Below, piece by piece: positions 36,041 to 44,525 of a stretch of 64,000 nucleotides of DNA. Position 1 is the stretch's first letter, and every line of letters starts with the position of its first letter. The notes beneath the pieces were generated by a model. It was not told the DNA's origin. It was given only the letters and a program-made list of their open reading frames with translations, and did not search any database. Position numbers and translations under genes: made by a program. The stretch is taken from positions 1-64,000 of the forward strand of contig CAPEBR010000016.1 in the NCBI GenBank assembly GCA_948602995.1, written 5' to 3'. This DNA is from an uncultured Dorea sp. (GTDB lineage: Bacteria; Bacillota; Clostridia; Lachnospirales; Lachnospiraceae).

Positions 36041-36044
36041 TGGC

Positions 36045-38243
36045 TTATTTTTCAGTTATGTGGAGCCTGATGCTCTCATATTCGGCGGTCGCTGCCGGGA
36101 GCGGCAGTCCGGTATTCATTAGTACATCACCTGGATATGCTTCTCCGTTCACCAGGTAGGTGCTGTCTTCTTTCAGACCTTTCAGCCTGCACCAGCAGCC
36201 GGGGCCGTTGGGATGAATCTTAAGGGCAACGGAAATGAGGAGCGCCTCGCTCCCGTCACTGGAAGCAAACTGCCAGCTGTGCCAGCTTTCGGCTGTTGCC
36301 GGGTTGGTAAGCCGGTAGTAGTCACCGTACTGGATCAGTTCATAATAGCTTTTGAATTCTTCAATCTGTGACTTTACGGTTTCTTTTTCCTCGCGGGTCA
36401 TCTCATGCGGGTCAAGTTCATAGCCGAAAGTGCCGGACATGGCAACCGCGGCGCGGGTATGGATGGGCGTTATGCGTCCGGTCTGCTCATTGGGGCATTT
36501 GGATACATGGGAGCCCATTGTGCTTATGGGATATCCGAAGGATGTGCCGTATTGTATGCTCAGTCTTTCGATGGCGTCTGTGTCGTCGCTGCACCAGATC
36601 TGAGGCGTGTAATAGAGCATTCCTGCATCAAAGCGTCCGCCTCCGCCGCTGCACCCTTCAATCAGCATGCCGGGATAGCGGCTATGAAGCTTCTCCAGCA
36701 TATCATAGACGCCAAGTACGTACCGGTGTGCGGCTTCTCCCTGCCGTTCTGCGGGAAGAGCTGCGCTGTAGATATCCGAGAGACTCCGGTTCAGGTCCCA
36801 TTTCAGATATTCTATTTCTGTACTGTCAAGCACCTGGCAGATCTGTGACAGGATATATTCGCGTACATCCTCCCTGGAAAAATCCAGCAGGAGCTGATAT
36901 CTTGAACGGGAAGGCGCTTTTCCCGGAATCTGCATTGCCCAGTCCGGGTGATTCCTGTAGAGTTCACTGTCCTCATTGATGCCTTCTGGCTCGAACCAGA
37001 TGCCAAATTTCATTCCGAGTGCATGGATGCGCTCAGAGATGCTGGCCAGTGTACAGCCAAGCTTTTCTTCGTTGACAAACCAGTCTCCGAGACCCGATAC
37101 ATCCAGATCCCGTTTTCCAAACCAGCCGTCATCCATTACAAACAACTCTACACCGAGCTTAGAAGCCTCCTGTGCCATCTCTACCAGCTTGTCCCCGTTA
37201 AAGTCAAAATAGACGCCTTCCCAGCTGTTTAAAAGAACCGGACGGCGCTTCGTCTTCCAGATTCCCCGGCACAGATTGTCCCGGTATGCCCTGTGATAGA
37301 TCCGGGAAAGCTGTCCGAGGCCGTTTCCGGACCAGGCAAGGGCTGCTTCCGGGGCAAAAAAGGAATCTCCGGGCTTTATGCGCCATGTAAAATTATCCGG
37401 GTGGATTCCCATAAGAACCCTTGTCTGATTATACTGGTCATGCTCGGCAGCCCCAAGAAAGTCACCGCTGTATAAAAGTGACAGGCCAAAACAGTTTCCC
37501 GTCTCCTCTGTAGTGGTTCTGTCTGAAAGAATCAGAAATGGGTTATACTGGTGGCTGGAAGTACCGCGCGTGCTTCCTATGGACTGTATGCCGTGGGAAA
37601 CAGGGGTGCGCTGGCAGGTACGTTCCTTGACATGTCTTCCGTAGAAGGTGTGCAGATCAAAGCTCCCGTGCAGGAAGTCGATGCAGGCACTCTGTACATT
37701 CTCAAGATAAATATCTGCCTCACTGTGGTTTTCAATGCGTACGGCCCTTGTGATCAGATCAAGATTTTCCATTACACCGTAATACAGATGCACATAGAAA
37801 AGCCTGCGTGTATCCTCCAGGGTGATGATCAGGGTGTCGGCACGCCCATCTGTGCCGTCATCTGACAGATAGATGGCCGGCAGCCCGGGGAGGTTATATT
37901 TTCCCTCCTGAATTTCAAAGTCTTTGAACTTGAGCTCACAGGAAAAACTGCCGTCCGGATAGCGCACCTTAAGCGCGCTTGTACGGTAATCTCCGCTCCC
38001 ATATGCAGGATATTCCTGGGGAAGTGCGTCCAGGGAGTATGAACGCTCGTTTCCGGCGTCATAGGGGTTGCCGGAGAAGCCGCGGTCCGCGTAGGTAACC
38101 AGATAGGAGTAGTCAAATACAGATCCCCTTTTACCAAAGTAGGTATGGAGTAAAACCCCATACCTGTCTTTTTTCATCTGGTACATACTATGGTCTGTCT
38201 GCAAGGTAAATAATGATTTTGTCTTGTCAAGTATAATCGCCAT
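36045..38243 (-). CDS. Alpha-galactosidase, GH36
   Basis: 732 aa from ATG 38243 (AGAGGACAG upstream); the frame from 38300 lacks a site. N-terminal beta-supersandwich, catalytic barrel with VMDDGWFGKRD, nucleophile Asp in LKWDLNRS, acid/base Asp in WCSDDTDAIERL and a C-terminal beta domain. It removes alpha-1,6-galactose from raffinose, melibiose or stachyose. No signal peptide, so intracellular, matching import by the ABC system encoded just upstream. Last gene of the operon. Confidence 0.95.
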   Translation of the reverse strand: MAIILDKTKSLFTLQTDHSMYQMKKDRYGVLLHTYFGKRGSVFDYSYLVTYADRGFSGNPYDAGNERSYSLDALPQEYPAYGSGDYRTSALKVRYPDGSFSCELKFKDFEIQEGKYNLPGLPAIYLSDDGTDGRADTLIITLEDTRRLFYVHLYYGVMENLDLITRAVRIENHSEADIYLENVQSACIDFLHGSFDLHTFYGRHVKERTCQRTPVSHGIQSIGSTRGTSSHQYNPFLILSDRTTTEETGNCFGLSLLYSGDFLGAAEHDQYNQTRVLMGIHPDNFTWRIKPGDSFFAPEAALAWSGNGLGQLSRIYHRAYRDNLCRGIWKTKRRPVLLNSWEGVYFDFNGDKLVEMAQEASKLGVELFVMDDGWFGKRDLDVSGLGDWFVNEEKLGCTLASISERIHALGMKFGIWFEPEGINEDSELYRNHPDWAMQIPGKAPSRSRYQLLLDFSREDVREYILSQICQVLDSTEIEYLKWDLNRSLSDIYSAALPAERQGEAAHRYVLGVYDMLEKLHSRYPGMLIEGCSGGGGRFDAGMLYYTPQIWCSDDTDAIERLSIQYGTSFGYPISTMGSHVSKCPNEQTGRITPIHTRAAVAMSGTFGYELDPHEMTREEKETVKSQIEEFKSYYELIQYGDYYRLTNPATAESWHSWQFASSDGSEALLISVALKIHPNGPGCWCRLKGLKEDSTYLVNGEAYPGDVLMNTGLPLPAATAEYESIRLHITEK

Positions 38244-38315
38244 AAGTCTGTCCTCTATTATTGTAAAAATTTTAAGTACGTCATGCAGCCGTGGCTGCAT
38301 GACAGGATTGGCATG

Positions 38316-39164
38316 TTACTTCACCGCACCGTTTACAACACCGTTGATGATCTGCTTCTGGCATACCAGATAGAAGATCAGAATCGGAAGCAGTGCCAGT
38401 AAGTAGGAGGCGAATGCCAGGTTGTAGTTCGTACCGAACTGTGTCTGGAATGTAAGCTGTGCCAGAGGCAGTGTGTTTGCCCCTGTACCGGACATGATAA
38501 CAAGCGGCGTCATAACGTCATTCCATGTTCCAAGAGCGGTAAGTACAGCAACTGTAGCATGCATTGGCCCCATGATCGGGAAGATGACCTTCCAGTAAGT
38601 CTGCCATGTAGTAGCGCCGTCCACAAAAGCGGCCTCCTCCAGTGCGATTGGAATGTTCTTTAAATAACCGGTGTAAAGCATAACATTCATCGGCATGTAG
38701 AACACTAAGTAGCATAATATAACACCGAACCAGTTGTCAACCCCCATTTGTGCAGTCTGCTTTACGAGAGGCATCATCAGGATTGCGAAAGGTACGAACA
38801 TACCGCTTACAATGTAAAGGTATGAGAATTTGTAAAATTTGTTTTTCGCCATGCTTCTTCCGATTGCGTATCCGGCAAGGGAGTGAAGCAGGATTGCGAG
38901 AATAACAGTTGCAACAGTAATCATTACGCTGTAGCCCAGGGAATGCCAGAAGTCTGTGACACGCATCGCCTCTGCAAAGTTTTCAAGGCTCCAGCTCTTC
39001 GGAAGACTTAATGCCCCGGCAATGTCGTTTGTCATTTCTGTCGGTTTCTTAAAGGCGATTACAATTGCCATGTAAAGCGGGAAGATAACAGTCAGACAGC
39101 CGGCAATTAATAAGATTGTAAGCGGCCAGTTCGTGGTGGCAGCAACTTTATTTTTCTGTTTCAT
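38316..39164 (-). CDS. Sugar ABC transporter permease (MsmG/RafG type)
   Basis: 282 aa, six helices, binding-protein-dependent transport signature EEAAFVDGATTWQTYWKVIFPIMGP (EAA loop, about 185-210). Second permease of a CUT1 importer for oligosaccharides. Its start shares one base with the stop of the preceding permease gene. The ATPase is not in this operon and is probably a shared MsmX/MsmK-type protein. Confidence 0.93.
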   Translation of the reverse strand: MKQKNKVAATTNWPLTILLIAGCLTVIFPLYMAIVIAFKKPTEMTNDIAGALSLPKSWSLENFAEAMRVTDFWHSLGYSVMITVATVILAILLHSLAGYAIGRSMAKNKFYKFSYLYIVSGMFVPFAILMMPLVKQTAQMGVDNWFGVILCYLVFYMPMNVMLYTGYLKNIPIALEEAAFVDGATTWQTYWKVIFPIMGPMHATVAVLTALGTWNDVMTPLVIMSGTGANTLPLAQLTFQTQFGTNYNLAFASYLLALLPILIFYLVCQKQIINGVVNGAVK

Positions 39165-40012
39165 TATAACTGTTCCTCCTTCTTTCCTGTGAAATTAAGC
39201 TGGAATACAGAGATTGCAACAATTACGATAAAGAAGATCACCGCATTGGCACTCTGGAAACCAAACTGTCCGCCGCCCATACCATTGTTATAGATCAGGT
39301 AGGAGATGGACTCTGTACTCTGTGCAGGACCACCTTTGGTTAATGCCATGATCTGGTCGAATACCATCAGGAAGTCTTTCATGCTAAGTACCATGTTAAT
39401 ACTGAAAAATGGAATAATGAGCGGGAAGGTCAGTTCCTTGAAGCTCTTCCATCCGGTAGCGCCGTCAATCGCACCTGCCTCATATACATCTTCTGGTACA
39501 GTCTGAAGACCGGAGATGTAAATAAGTGTTGTCTGTGCAATGGACTGCCATGCAGCAACAATCACGATGGCAAGCCATGCTGTGTTTGTGTTAGAAAGCA
39601 TACTGGAGCCGCCGGTAACTGCAGGAAGGATATATGTAAAGATATATCCAAAAATATAACCTACAACCAGTCCGCCTAAGATTCTTGGAACAAAGTAAAC
39701 ACCTCTCAGAGCGCTCTTTGCGCGGATCTTCCCGTTTAAGCCCAACGCCAGAAGCAGGGCAACTACGTTCGTAAGGATAGTAGCCACCAGCGCAAATTTA
39801 AATGTAAACAGATAGGATTTTCCTACACGGGCATCTGTAAATAAGTCAGCGTAGTTACGTATTCCTACCCAGTCATAGCTTCCGAAGCCTTTAAAGTTCG
39901 TAAAGCTGTATATAAGACCTTTGATCAGCGGCAAAGTATTAAAACAGAAGAACAATGCCAGCACGGGAACTGTGATTAATAAAAAGGTTTGGTTTCTGCT
40001 GAGTTTTTTCAT
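39164..40012 (-). CDS. Sugar ABC transporter permease (MsmF/RafF type)
   Basis: 282 aa, six helices, EAA loop in YEAGAIDGATGWKSFKELTFPLI (about 177-199). First permease of the CUT1 importer. Overlaps the binding-protein stop by one base (TAATG) and the next permease start in the same way, so the three genes are coupled. Confidence 0.93.
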   Translation of the reverse strand: MKKLSRNQTFLLITVPVLALFFCFNTLPLIKGLIYSFTNFKGFGSYDWVGIRNYADLFTDARVGKSYLFTFKFALVATILTNVVALLLALGLNGKIRAKSALRGVYFVPRILGGLVVGYIFGYIFTYILPAVTGGSSMLSNTNTAWLAIVIVAAWQSIAQTTLIYISGLQTVPEDVYEAGAIDGATGWKSFKELTFPLIIPFFSINMVLSMKDFLMVFDQIMALTKGGPAQSTESISYLIYNNGMGGGQFGFQSANAVIFFIVIVAISVFQLNFTGKKEEQL

Positions 40013-41298
40013 TATTCATTCCCTCCCTTTTTTTCATATTCCTGTACCTTACGGATAATATCACGGTTGTATCTTACCCAGTCGGTATCAAATTTATTTA
40101 AGAATTTCTCTACGCTTCCGTCTAACAGGAAGGTCTGAATCTGTGCGTCCACGCTCATCTCTGACGGATAGTAGTGATCCTGGTAGTCGACCATTCTCCC
40201 TTCGTTGATGTAGCTTACCATACCGTCAAGAGCCGGAGAAAGCTTGAACTCCTGATCTTTGCATGGTACTGCATTCTGGTCGTCCAGATAAGTCTGGATG
40301 GTAGAATCCTCTAATAAGAAGCTTAATACCTCATATGCGGCTTCCTTGTTCTTGCACTCATTTGTAACACAGAACTGAAGGTCAACGCCTGAGTTCAGAA
40401 TATTGTCAGCCTCGCTGTCACATCCAGGCATAACAAAAGAATCAATGTCCATGTCTGGATTTACAGACTGGATCTGCGGAACAGCATAGCTTCCGATACA
40501 ATACATTGCAGATTCTCCGTTTGCAAATGCGGTACACGCATCATTGTAGCTGTAGGCGAACGGATCGTCCTGTGCGTGGTCTAAAAGCTCAAGCATCTTC
40601 TGTGCCACTTCATCATACTCATCAATAAATTTTGTTTCGCCCTTGTTAACCTGACGGCATACGTCAGCCGGGGCAAGGTCACATGCCAGTGCGTTCCACG
40701 GAGCCAGGCAGGTCCATACATCCTTGAAGCCGAAGTAAAGGGGCTGCTGTCCGGAAGCCTTGATAGTATCGCACAGGGTCATGAACTCATTCCATGTGGT
40801 CGGGACTTCCCAGTTGTTATCCTTGAACATCTGACGGTTGTACAGAACGCCTGCCGCATTCGCTACATATGGAACAGCGTATACGCCATCCATCGGAACG
40901 AATTCCAGATTCTTGTCAATGTCCAGGTATGCCTGCTTAATCAGTGACAGGCCTTCAAAATCTGAGATATCCATGAGGATCTCAGCGTCAAGGAAGTTTG
41001 AGAAATTGACGTCGCCGCCAATCCCGATAATATCAGGAGCGTCTTCCTTGATTAAACGTGTTTTCAGTACGGTCATGGCGTCATTAGGGGATTCAATCTG
41101 AAGCACAATATCATCATGTGTCGCATTGAATTCCTCTTCCATCTTCTCGAATGCCTTTACGGCCTCCGGTTTGTACTGAAGCAAGGTGATGTGGGTCTTA
41201 CCATCTGCGCTGCCTTCAGAACTGCATCCGCTGGCTGAAATAATGGTCCCAATCAGCATTGCCGCCACAAGTGCTGTGGCAATTAATCTCTTCTTCAT
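40012..41298 (-). CDS. Sugar-binding lipoprotein of ABC importer (MsmE/RafE type)
   Basis: 428 aa. Lipoprotein signal ending ISASGC with Cys near 27 as the lipid-attachment residue; family 1 solute-binding fold follows (ITLLQYKPEAVKAFEKMEEEFNATH...). It captures oligosaccharide outside the membrane. AGGAGAGGTG lies before the ATG. Context (GH36 downstream, GH13 nearby) suggests raffinose-family or isomaltose-type sugars. Confidence 0.93.
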   Translation of the reverse strand: MKKRLIATALVAAMLIGTIISASGCSSEGSADGKTHITLLQYKPEAVKAFEKMEEEFNATHDDIVLQIESPNDAMTVLKTRLIKEDAPDIIGIGGDVNFSNFLDAEILMDISDFEGLSLIKQAYLDIDKNLEFVPMDGVYAVPYVANAAGVLYNRQMFKDNNWEVPTTWNEFMTLCDTIKASGQQPLYFGFKDVWTCLAPWNALACDLAPADVCRQVNKGETKFIDEYDEVAQKMLELLDHAQDDPFAYSYNDACTAFANGESAMYCIGSYAVPQIQSVNPDMDIDSFVMPGCDSEADNILNSGVDLQFCVTNECKNKEAAYEVLSFLLEDSTIQTYLDDQNAVPCKDQEFKLSPALDGMVSYINEGRMVDYQDHYYPSEMSVDAQIQTFLLDGSVEKFLNKFDTDWVRYNRDIIRKVQEYEKKGGNE

Positions 41299-41363
41299 TC
41301 AACACCTCTCCTTTTTTCATGCATTGTTAAGTTGCATGATTATTTTGTGTATTTCTGTATAGA

Positions 41364-41392
41364 ATGATAGCAGTTTGACGAACAGACGTAAA
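41364..41392 (-). promoter_or_regulatory. Promoter of the alpha-galactoside operon
   Basis: Minus strand TTTACG (41392-41387), 17-bp spacer, TATCAT (41369-41364), about 65 bp before the binding-protein ATG. The intergenic region shared with the divergent araC-type gene would hold the AraC sites; none could be fixed by eye. Confidence 0.6.
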
Positions 41393-41639
41393 TATTTGTA
41401 TGTGTCCGAAAGTTATCGTTATGCGTGATTGTGACGAAAATATTGAAATATAGACGCATGATGGTATATAATATAAGTATTCCTTAATTTTTCGTGAAAA
41501 TATACAAAAATAACTATTAATTTTTGAGTAGAATGACGGTAACGATTCAACATGTCTGCGCACATGCTGCACTGACCGTAAGAATTTGATGCGGGAGTCA
41601 GCTGCGAATGACGAAGAAAAGACAAAGGAGGGAAAAATT

Positions 41640-42494
41640 ATGATGAATCACCTGTTTTCTGTGTTTCAGGATGAACGCTTTATGGATCTTACCATTTACC
41701 AGTATGGATATGAAAAGTGTGAGCCGCTTCACTCATTCGGGCCGTATGTCAGGAATAATTATCTTTTTCACTATGTAATTTCGGGAAAAGGCTGCCTTCA
41801 CGCCAATGATGAGAAGGATAATACAACGTATTATGATATATCAGCCCCAAGTGGCTTTCTCATAGAGCCTGGATTCGTCAATACCTATTATGCGGATAAG
41901 AATCATCCCTGGGAATATGTGTGGGTGGAATTCGGAGGTTTAAGGGCAAAGGAGTGTGTAGAACTGGCCGGTCTTTCCCACAAGCTGCCGGTATATCATC
42001 TCACACATCCGGAGTACGGGGATCAGTTGGCAGAGCAGATGCTTACGATTGTGAAGAGTCAGAATGCCTCCTCCATGGAATTGATCGGCCGGCTTTACCT
42101 TTTCCTGGACAGCCTGATCAAATATTCTGCTTCTAAAAAGCAGCTTCAGGGCGGGCAGCTCAGCGAATTCTACGCACGGGAGGCAGTGGTCTATATTGAG
42201 CATAATTATGCCCAGAATATTACGGTGGAGGATATTGCGAAGAAATGTAAACTGGACAGGAGCTATTTCGGAAAGGTTTTTAAAAAGGTGGTGGGGCAGT
42301 CTCCCCAGGAATTTCTGATCCGCTACCGGATGGCGAAGGCAGCGGACGCGCTTATTATAGATAACGATTCCATTGGGGATGTGGGGGCGTCGGTGGGCTA
42401 TCCGAACCTGCTTCATTTTTCCAGGGCGTTTAAGAGTATCTATGGTATGTCCCCCAGGGAGTACAGGCAGAAGAATAAGATCATAGACAGGTAA
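41640..42494 (+). CDS. AraC-family regulator (cupin + HTH), first paralogue
   Basis: 284 aa from ATG 41640, with AAGGAGG eight bases upstream. N-terminal cupin sugar-binding domain (about 15-165) and C-terminal double helix-turn-helix (about 185-284) with AKKCKLDRSYFGKVFKKVVGQSPQEFLIRYR and VGASVGYPNLLHFSRAFKSIYGMSPREYRQKNK. Divergent from the sugar operon, so the likely activator of it (MsmR/RafR type). Similar in layout and sequence to the second AraC gene at 43669. Confidence 0.92.
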   Translation: MMNHLFSVFQDERFMDLTIYQYGYEKCEPLHSFGPYVRNNYLFHYVISGKGCLHANDEKDNTTYYDISAPSGFLIEPGFVNTYYADKNHPWEYVWVEFGGLRAKECVELAGLSHKLPVYHLTHPEYGDQLAEQMLTIVKSQNASSMELIGRLYLFLDSLIKYSASKKQLQGGQLSEFYAREAVVYIEHNYAQNITVEDIAKKCKLDRSYFGKVFKKVVGQSPQEFLIRYRMAKAADALIIDNDSIGDVGASVGYPNLLHFSRAFKSIYGMSPREYRQKNKIIDR

Positions 42495-42514
42495 GGCAGG
42501 GGTGTAAAGAACAG

Positions 42515-43534
42515 ATGGTACGTATTAAGGATATAGCAAGGAAAGCGGGGGTAAGCCCTACAACCGTTTCCAATGTGATTCACGGGAATGATAAAAAGGT
42601 GTCAAAAGAGACAGTTGAGAAGATTCAGAAGCTTCTAAAGGAGATGGATTATGTTCCCAGCATGGGAGCTGTTATGCTGGTAGGAGGGAATTCCCGCCTG
42701 ATCGGCGTCTTGGCAGGAGAGCCGGGGGGAAAGGGCAGACTGAAGGAGGGCAATGCCTTTGCCAATGAGCTGATCCGTGCGCTGGAGTCAGAGATATATA
42801 AAAGAAACTATTACATGCTGCTTCATTTCGTGTCAACGGCAGAGGAGGGGATCCAGTTTGCCGCTACATGGAATGTGGAGGGGCTTGTTACACTTGGATT
42901 CAGCGCCAGGGACAATGAGAAGCTGCAGCTTAAGTGCCGTGCCCCGGTTGTGTCTGTTGATGTGTATTATGAAAAGCAGCGCGTGGCAAATGTGGGGCTT
43001 GATGACAGAGAGGGCGGATGTCAGATGGCAGACTATCTGTTCGGGTGTGGACACAGGGAACTCTGCTTTTTGGCGGACAATGATGTAGGAGTAGACCATG
43101 AGCGCTGGGAAGGTGTACTGCTTTCCGGCAGAAAGCGGGGAATCAGGGAGACTGAGATCCGGCATATTATAATCCCCCAGAACATTCAGGAGAGGAAAAT
43201 GTACTATGAGAAACATTTAAAAGAGCTTGCACAGACAGCGGACGTGTTGTTCTTTGCGTCTGATTACTATGCGGCCGAGGCGGTTGCATATCTTCAGGAC
43301 ATGGGAGTTTCCGTGCCCCGCGACATCTCTGTGGCAGGCTTTGACGACAGCGAGGCCGCCCTGCTGTGCCGTCCCCGCCTGACTACCATGCGTCAGGATA
43401 ACAGCAGAAAGGGAGCTCTTGCTGTGAAAAAGCTATTTGAATATATTGAGGGAACAAGAGGAAGGACGCTGGACGCAAAGCTTAAGGCAGAGCTGGTGGT
43501 ACGTGATTCTGTGGCAGATGGGAAATGTATATAA
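42515..43534 (+). CDS. LacI-family transcriptional repressor
   Basis: 339 aa. The LacI HTH is at the very start (VRIKDIARKAGVSPTTVSNVIHG), followed by a periplasmic-binding-like sensor (about 60-335; ISVAGFDDSEAALLCRPRLTT). Likely binds the two palindromes TTTTGCGCAAAA found just after its own stop codon, which flank the promoter of the next gene. It is 20 bp downstream of the first AraC gene and overlaps the unused 5' extension of the next frame. Confidence 0.93.
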   Translation: MVRIKDIARKAGVSPTTVSNVIHGNDKKVSKETVEKIQKLLKEMDYVPSMGAVMLVGGNSRLIGVLAGEPGGKGRLKEGNAFANELIRALESEIYKRNYYMLLHFVSTAEEGIQFAATWNVEGLVTLGFSARDNEKLQLKCRAPVVSVDVYYEKQRVANVGLDDREGGCQMADYLFGCGHRELCFLADNDVGVDHERWEGVLLSGRKRGIRETEIRHIIIPQNIQERKMYYEKHLKELAQTADVLFFASDYYAAEAVAYLQDMGVSVPRDISVAGFDDSEAALLCRPRLTTMRQDNSRKGALAVKKLFEYIEGTRGRTLDAKLKAELVVRDSVADGKCI

Positions 43535-43562
43535 AAATGACGGCCTGGGATTGTTCAACTTT

Positions 43563-43643
43563 ACGTTTTGCGCAAAACCTGTTGATATTTTGTGCTTTTT
43601 GGTTATATAATATTAAACAGAAAGCAGGTTTTGCGCAAAACGT
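43563..43643 (+). promoter_or_regulatory. Promoter flanked by two identical LacI-type operators
   Basis: TTGATA (43582-43587), 18-bp spacer, TATAAT (43606-43611). Perfect palindromes TTTTGCGCAAAA are at 43566-43577 and 43629-43640; with flanks they are two 19-bp inverted copies (ACGTTTTGCGCAAAACCTG). Centres are 63 bp apart, six helical turns, as expected for a repression loop. The regulated gene is the AraC paralogue at 43669 and probably the GH13 gene after it. Confidence 0.85.
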
Positions 43644-43668
43644 ATATAGAACAGGGAGTGAAAGCTTT

Positions 43669-44472
43669 ATGGAATTGACGGTCTATCAGTGCGGTCTTGA
43701 GAAATGTGCCCCGCTGCAGATGAAGAGGTCAGAACCCGGCAATCATTATCTTTTTTATTACATCCTTTCAGGCAGGGGTGTTTTGCGGGTGGAGGAAGAG
43801 CCGGGCAGTATTCTGGATTACGCACTATCCGCCGGGAGCGGATTTTTCATCGAACCAGGGAAGGAGAGCTGCTACAGGACTTTTCCTGAAGGAATCTGGG
43901 AGTATATGTGGATGGAATTCGGAGGGTCCAGGGCAGGAGAATTGATACATGTGTCGGGCCTTACGTGCACCCGTCCCATGTACACGCCTGTGAAGCCGGA
44001 GAACAGAGAGGAATTATGCCGGATCCTGCTCTCTCTCGTAGAGAACTGGGAGGAGCATTCTCTTAAAACAACAGGTTATCTCTATATTTTTATGGATTGC
44101 CTGATCCGGAACTCAAAGTACAGAAAGATATCAAAGGAGGGACGCGGCAGAGAGGGCTATGTCAGGGAAGCCGTCCGGTATATACAGGAGAATTATTCCG
44201 GACAGATTTCTGTGGAAGAGCTGGCGAGGAAATGCTGGCTGGACAGAAGCTATTTCGGCAAAGTGTTTAAATCAGTGACAGGGCAGTCGCCTCAGCAGTA
44301 CATTATGTATTACCGGATGGAGCGGGCGGCAGAGAGGCTTGCGGCAGGGAGCGAGCCGGTCAGCGATATAGGGACGGCAGTGGGATATCCCAATCTTCTG
44401 AATTTTTCCAGGGCCTTTAAAGGAGTCTACGGGGTGTCGCCCAGGGAATACCGCCAGAAGAACCACAGATAG
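43669..44472 (+). CDS. AraC-family regulator, second paralogue
   Basis: 267 aa from ATG 43669 (GGGAG upstream); an upstream frame to 43525 would run through the operators. Cupin domain (1-150), then HTH with ARKCWLDRSYFGKVFKSVTGQSPQQYIMYYR and VGYPNLLNFSRAFKGVYGVSPREYRQKN. Clearly a paralogue of the gene at 41640; both likely arose by local duplication. It precedes the GH13 gene by 53 bp and is probably controlled by the LacI protein. Confidence 0.92.
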   Translation: MELTVYQCGLEKCAPLQMKRSEPGNHYLFYYILSGRGVLRVEEEPGSILDYALSAGSGFFIEPGKESCYRTFPEGIWEYMWMEFGGSRAGELIHVSGLTCTRPMYTPVKPENREELCRILLSLVENWEEHSLKTTGYLYIFMDCLIRNSKYRKISKEGRGREGYVREAVRYIQENYSGQISVEELARKCWLDRSYFGKVFKSVTGQSPQQYIMYYRMERAAERLAAGSEPVSDIGTAVGYPNLLNFSRAFKGVYGVSPREYRQKNHR

Positions 44473-44525
44473 TATAAAGGAAGCTTTAAGCATTACGGTT
44501 ATAAAGAATCAGGAGGAATACAGAC

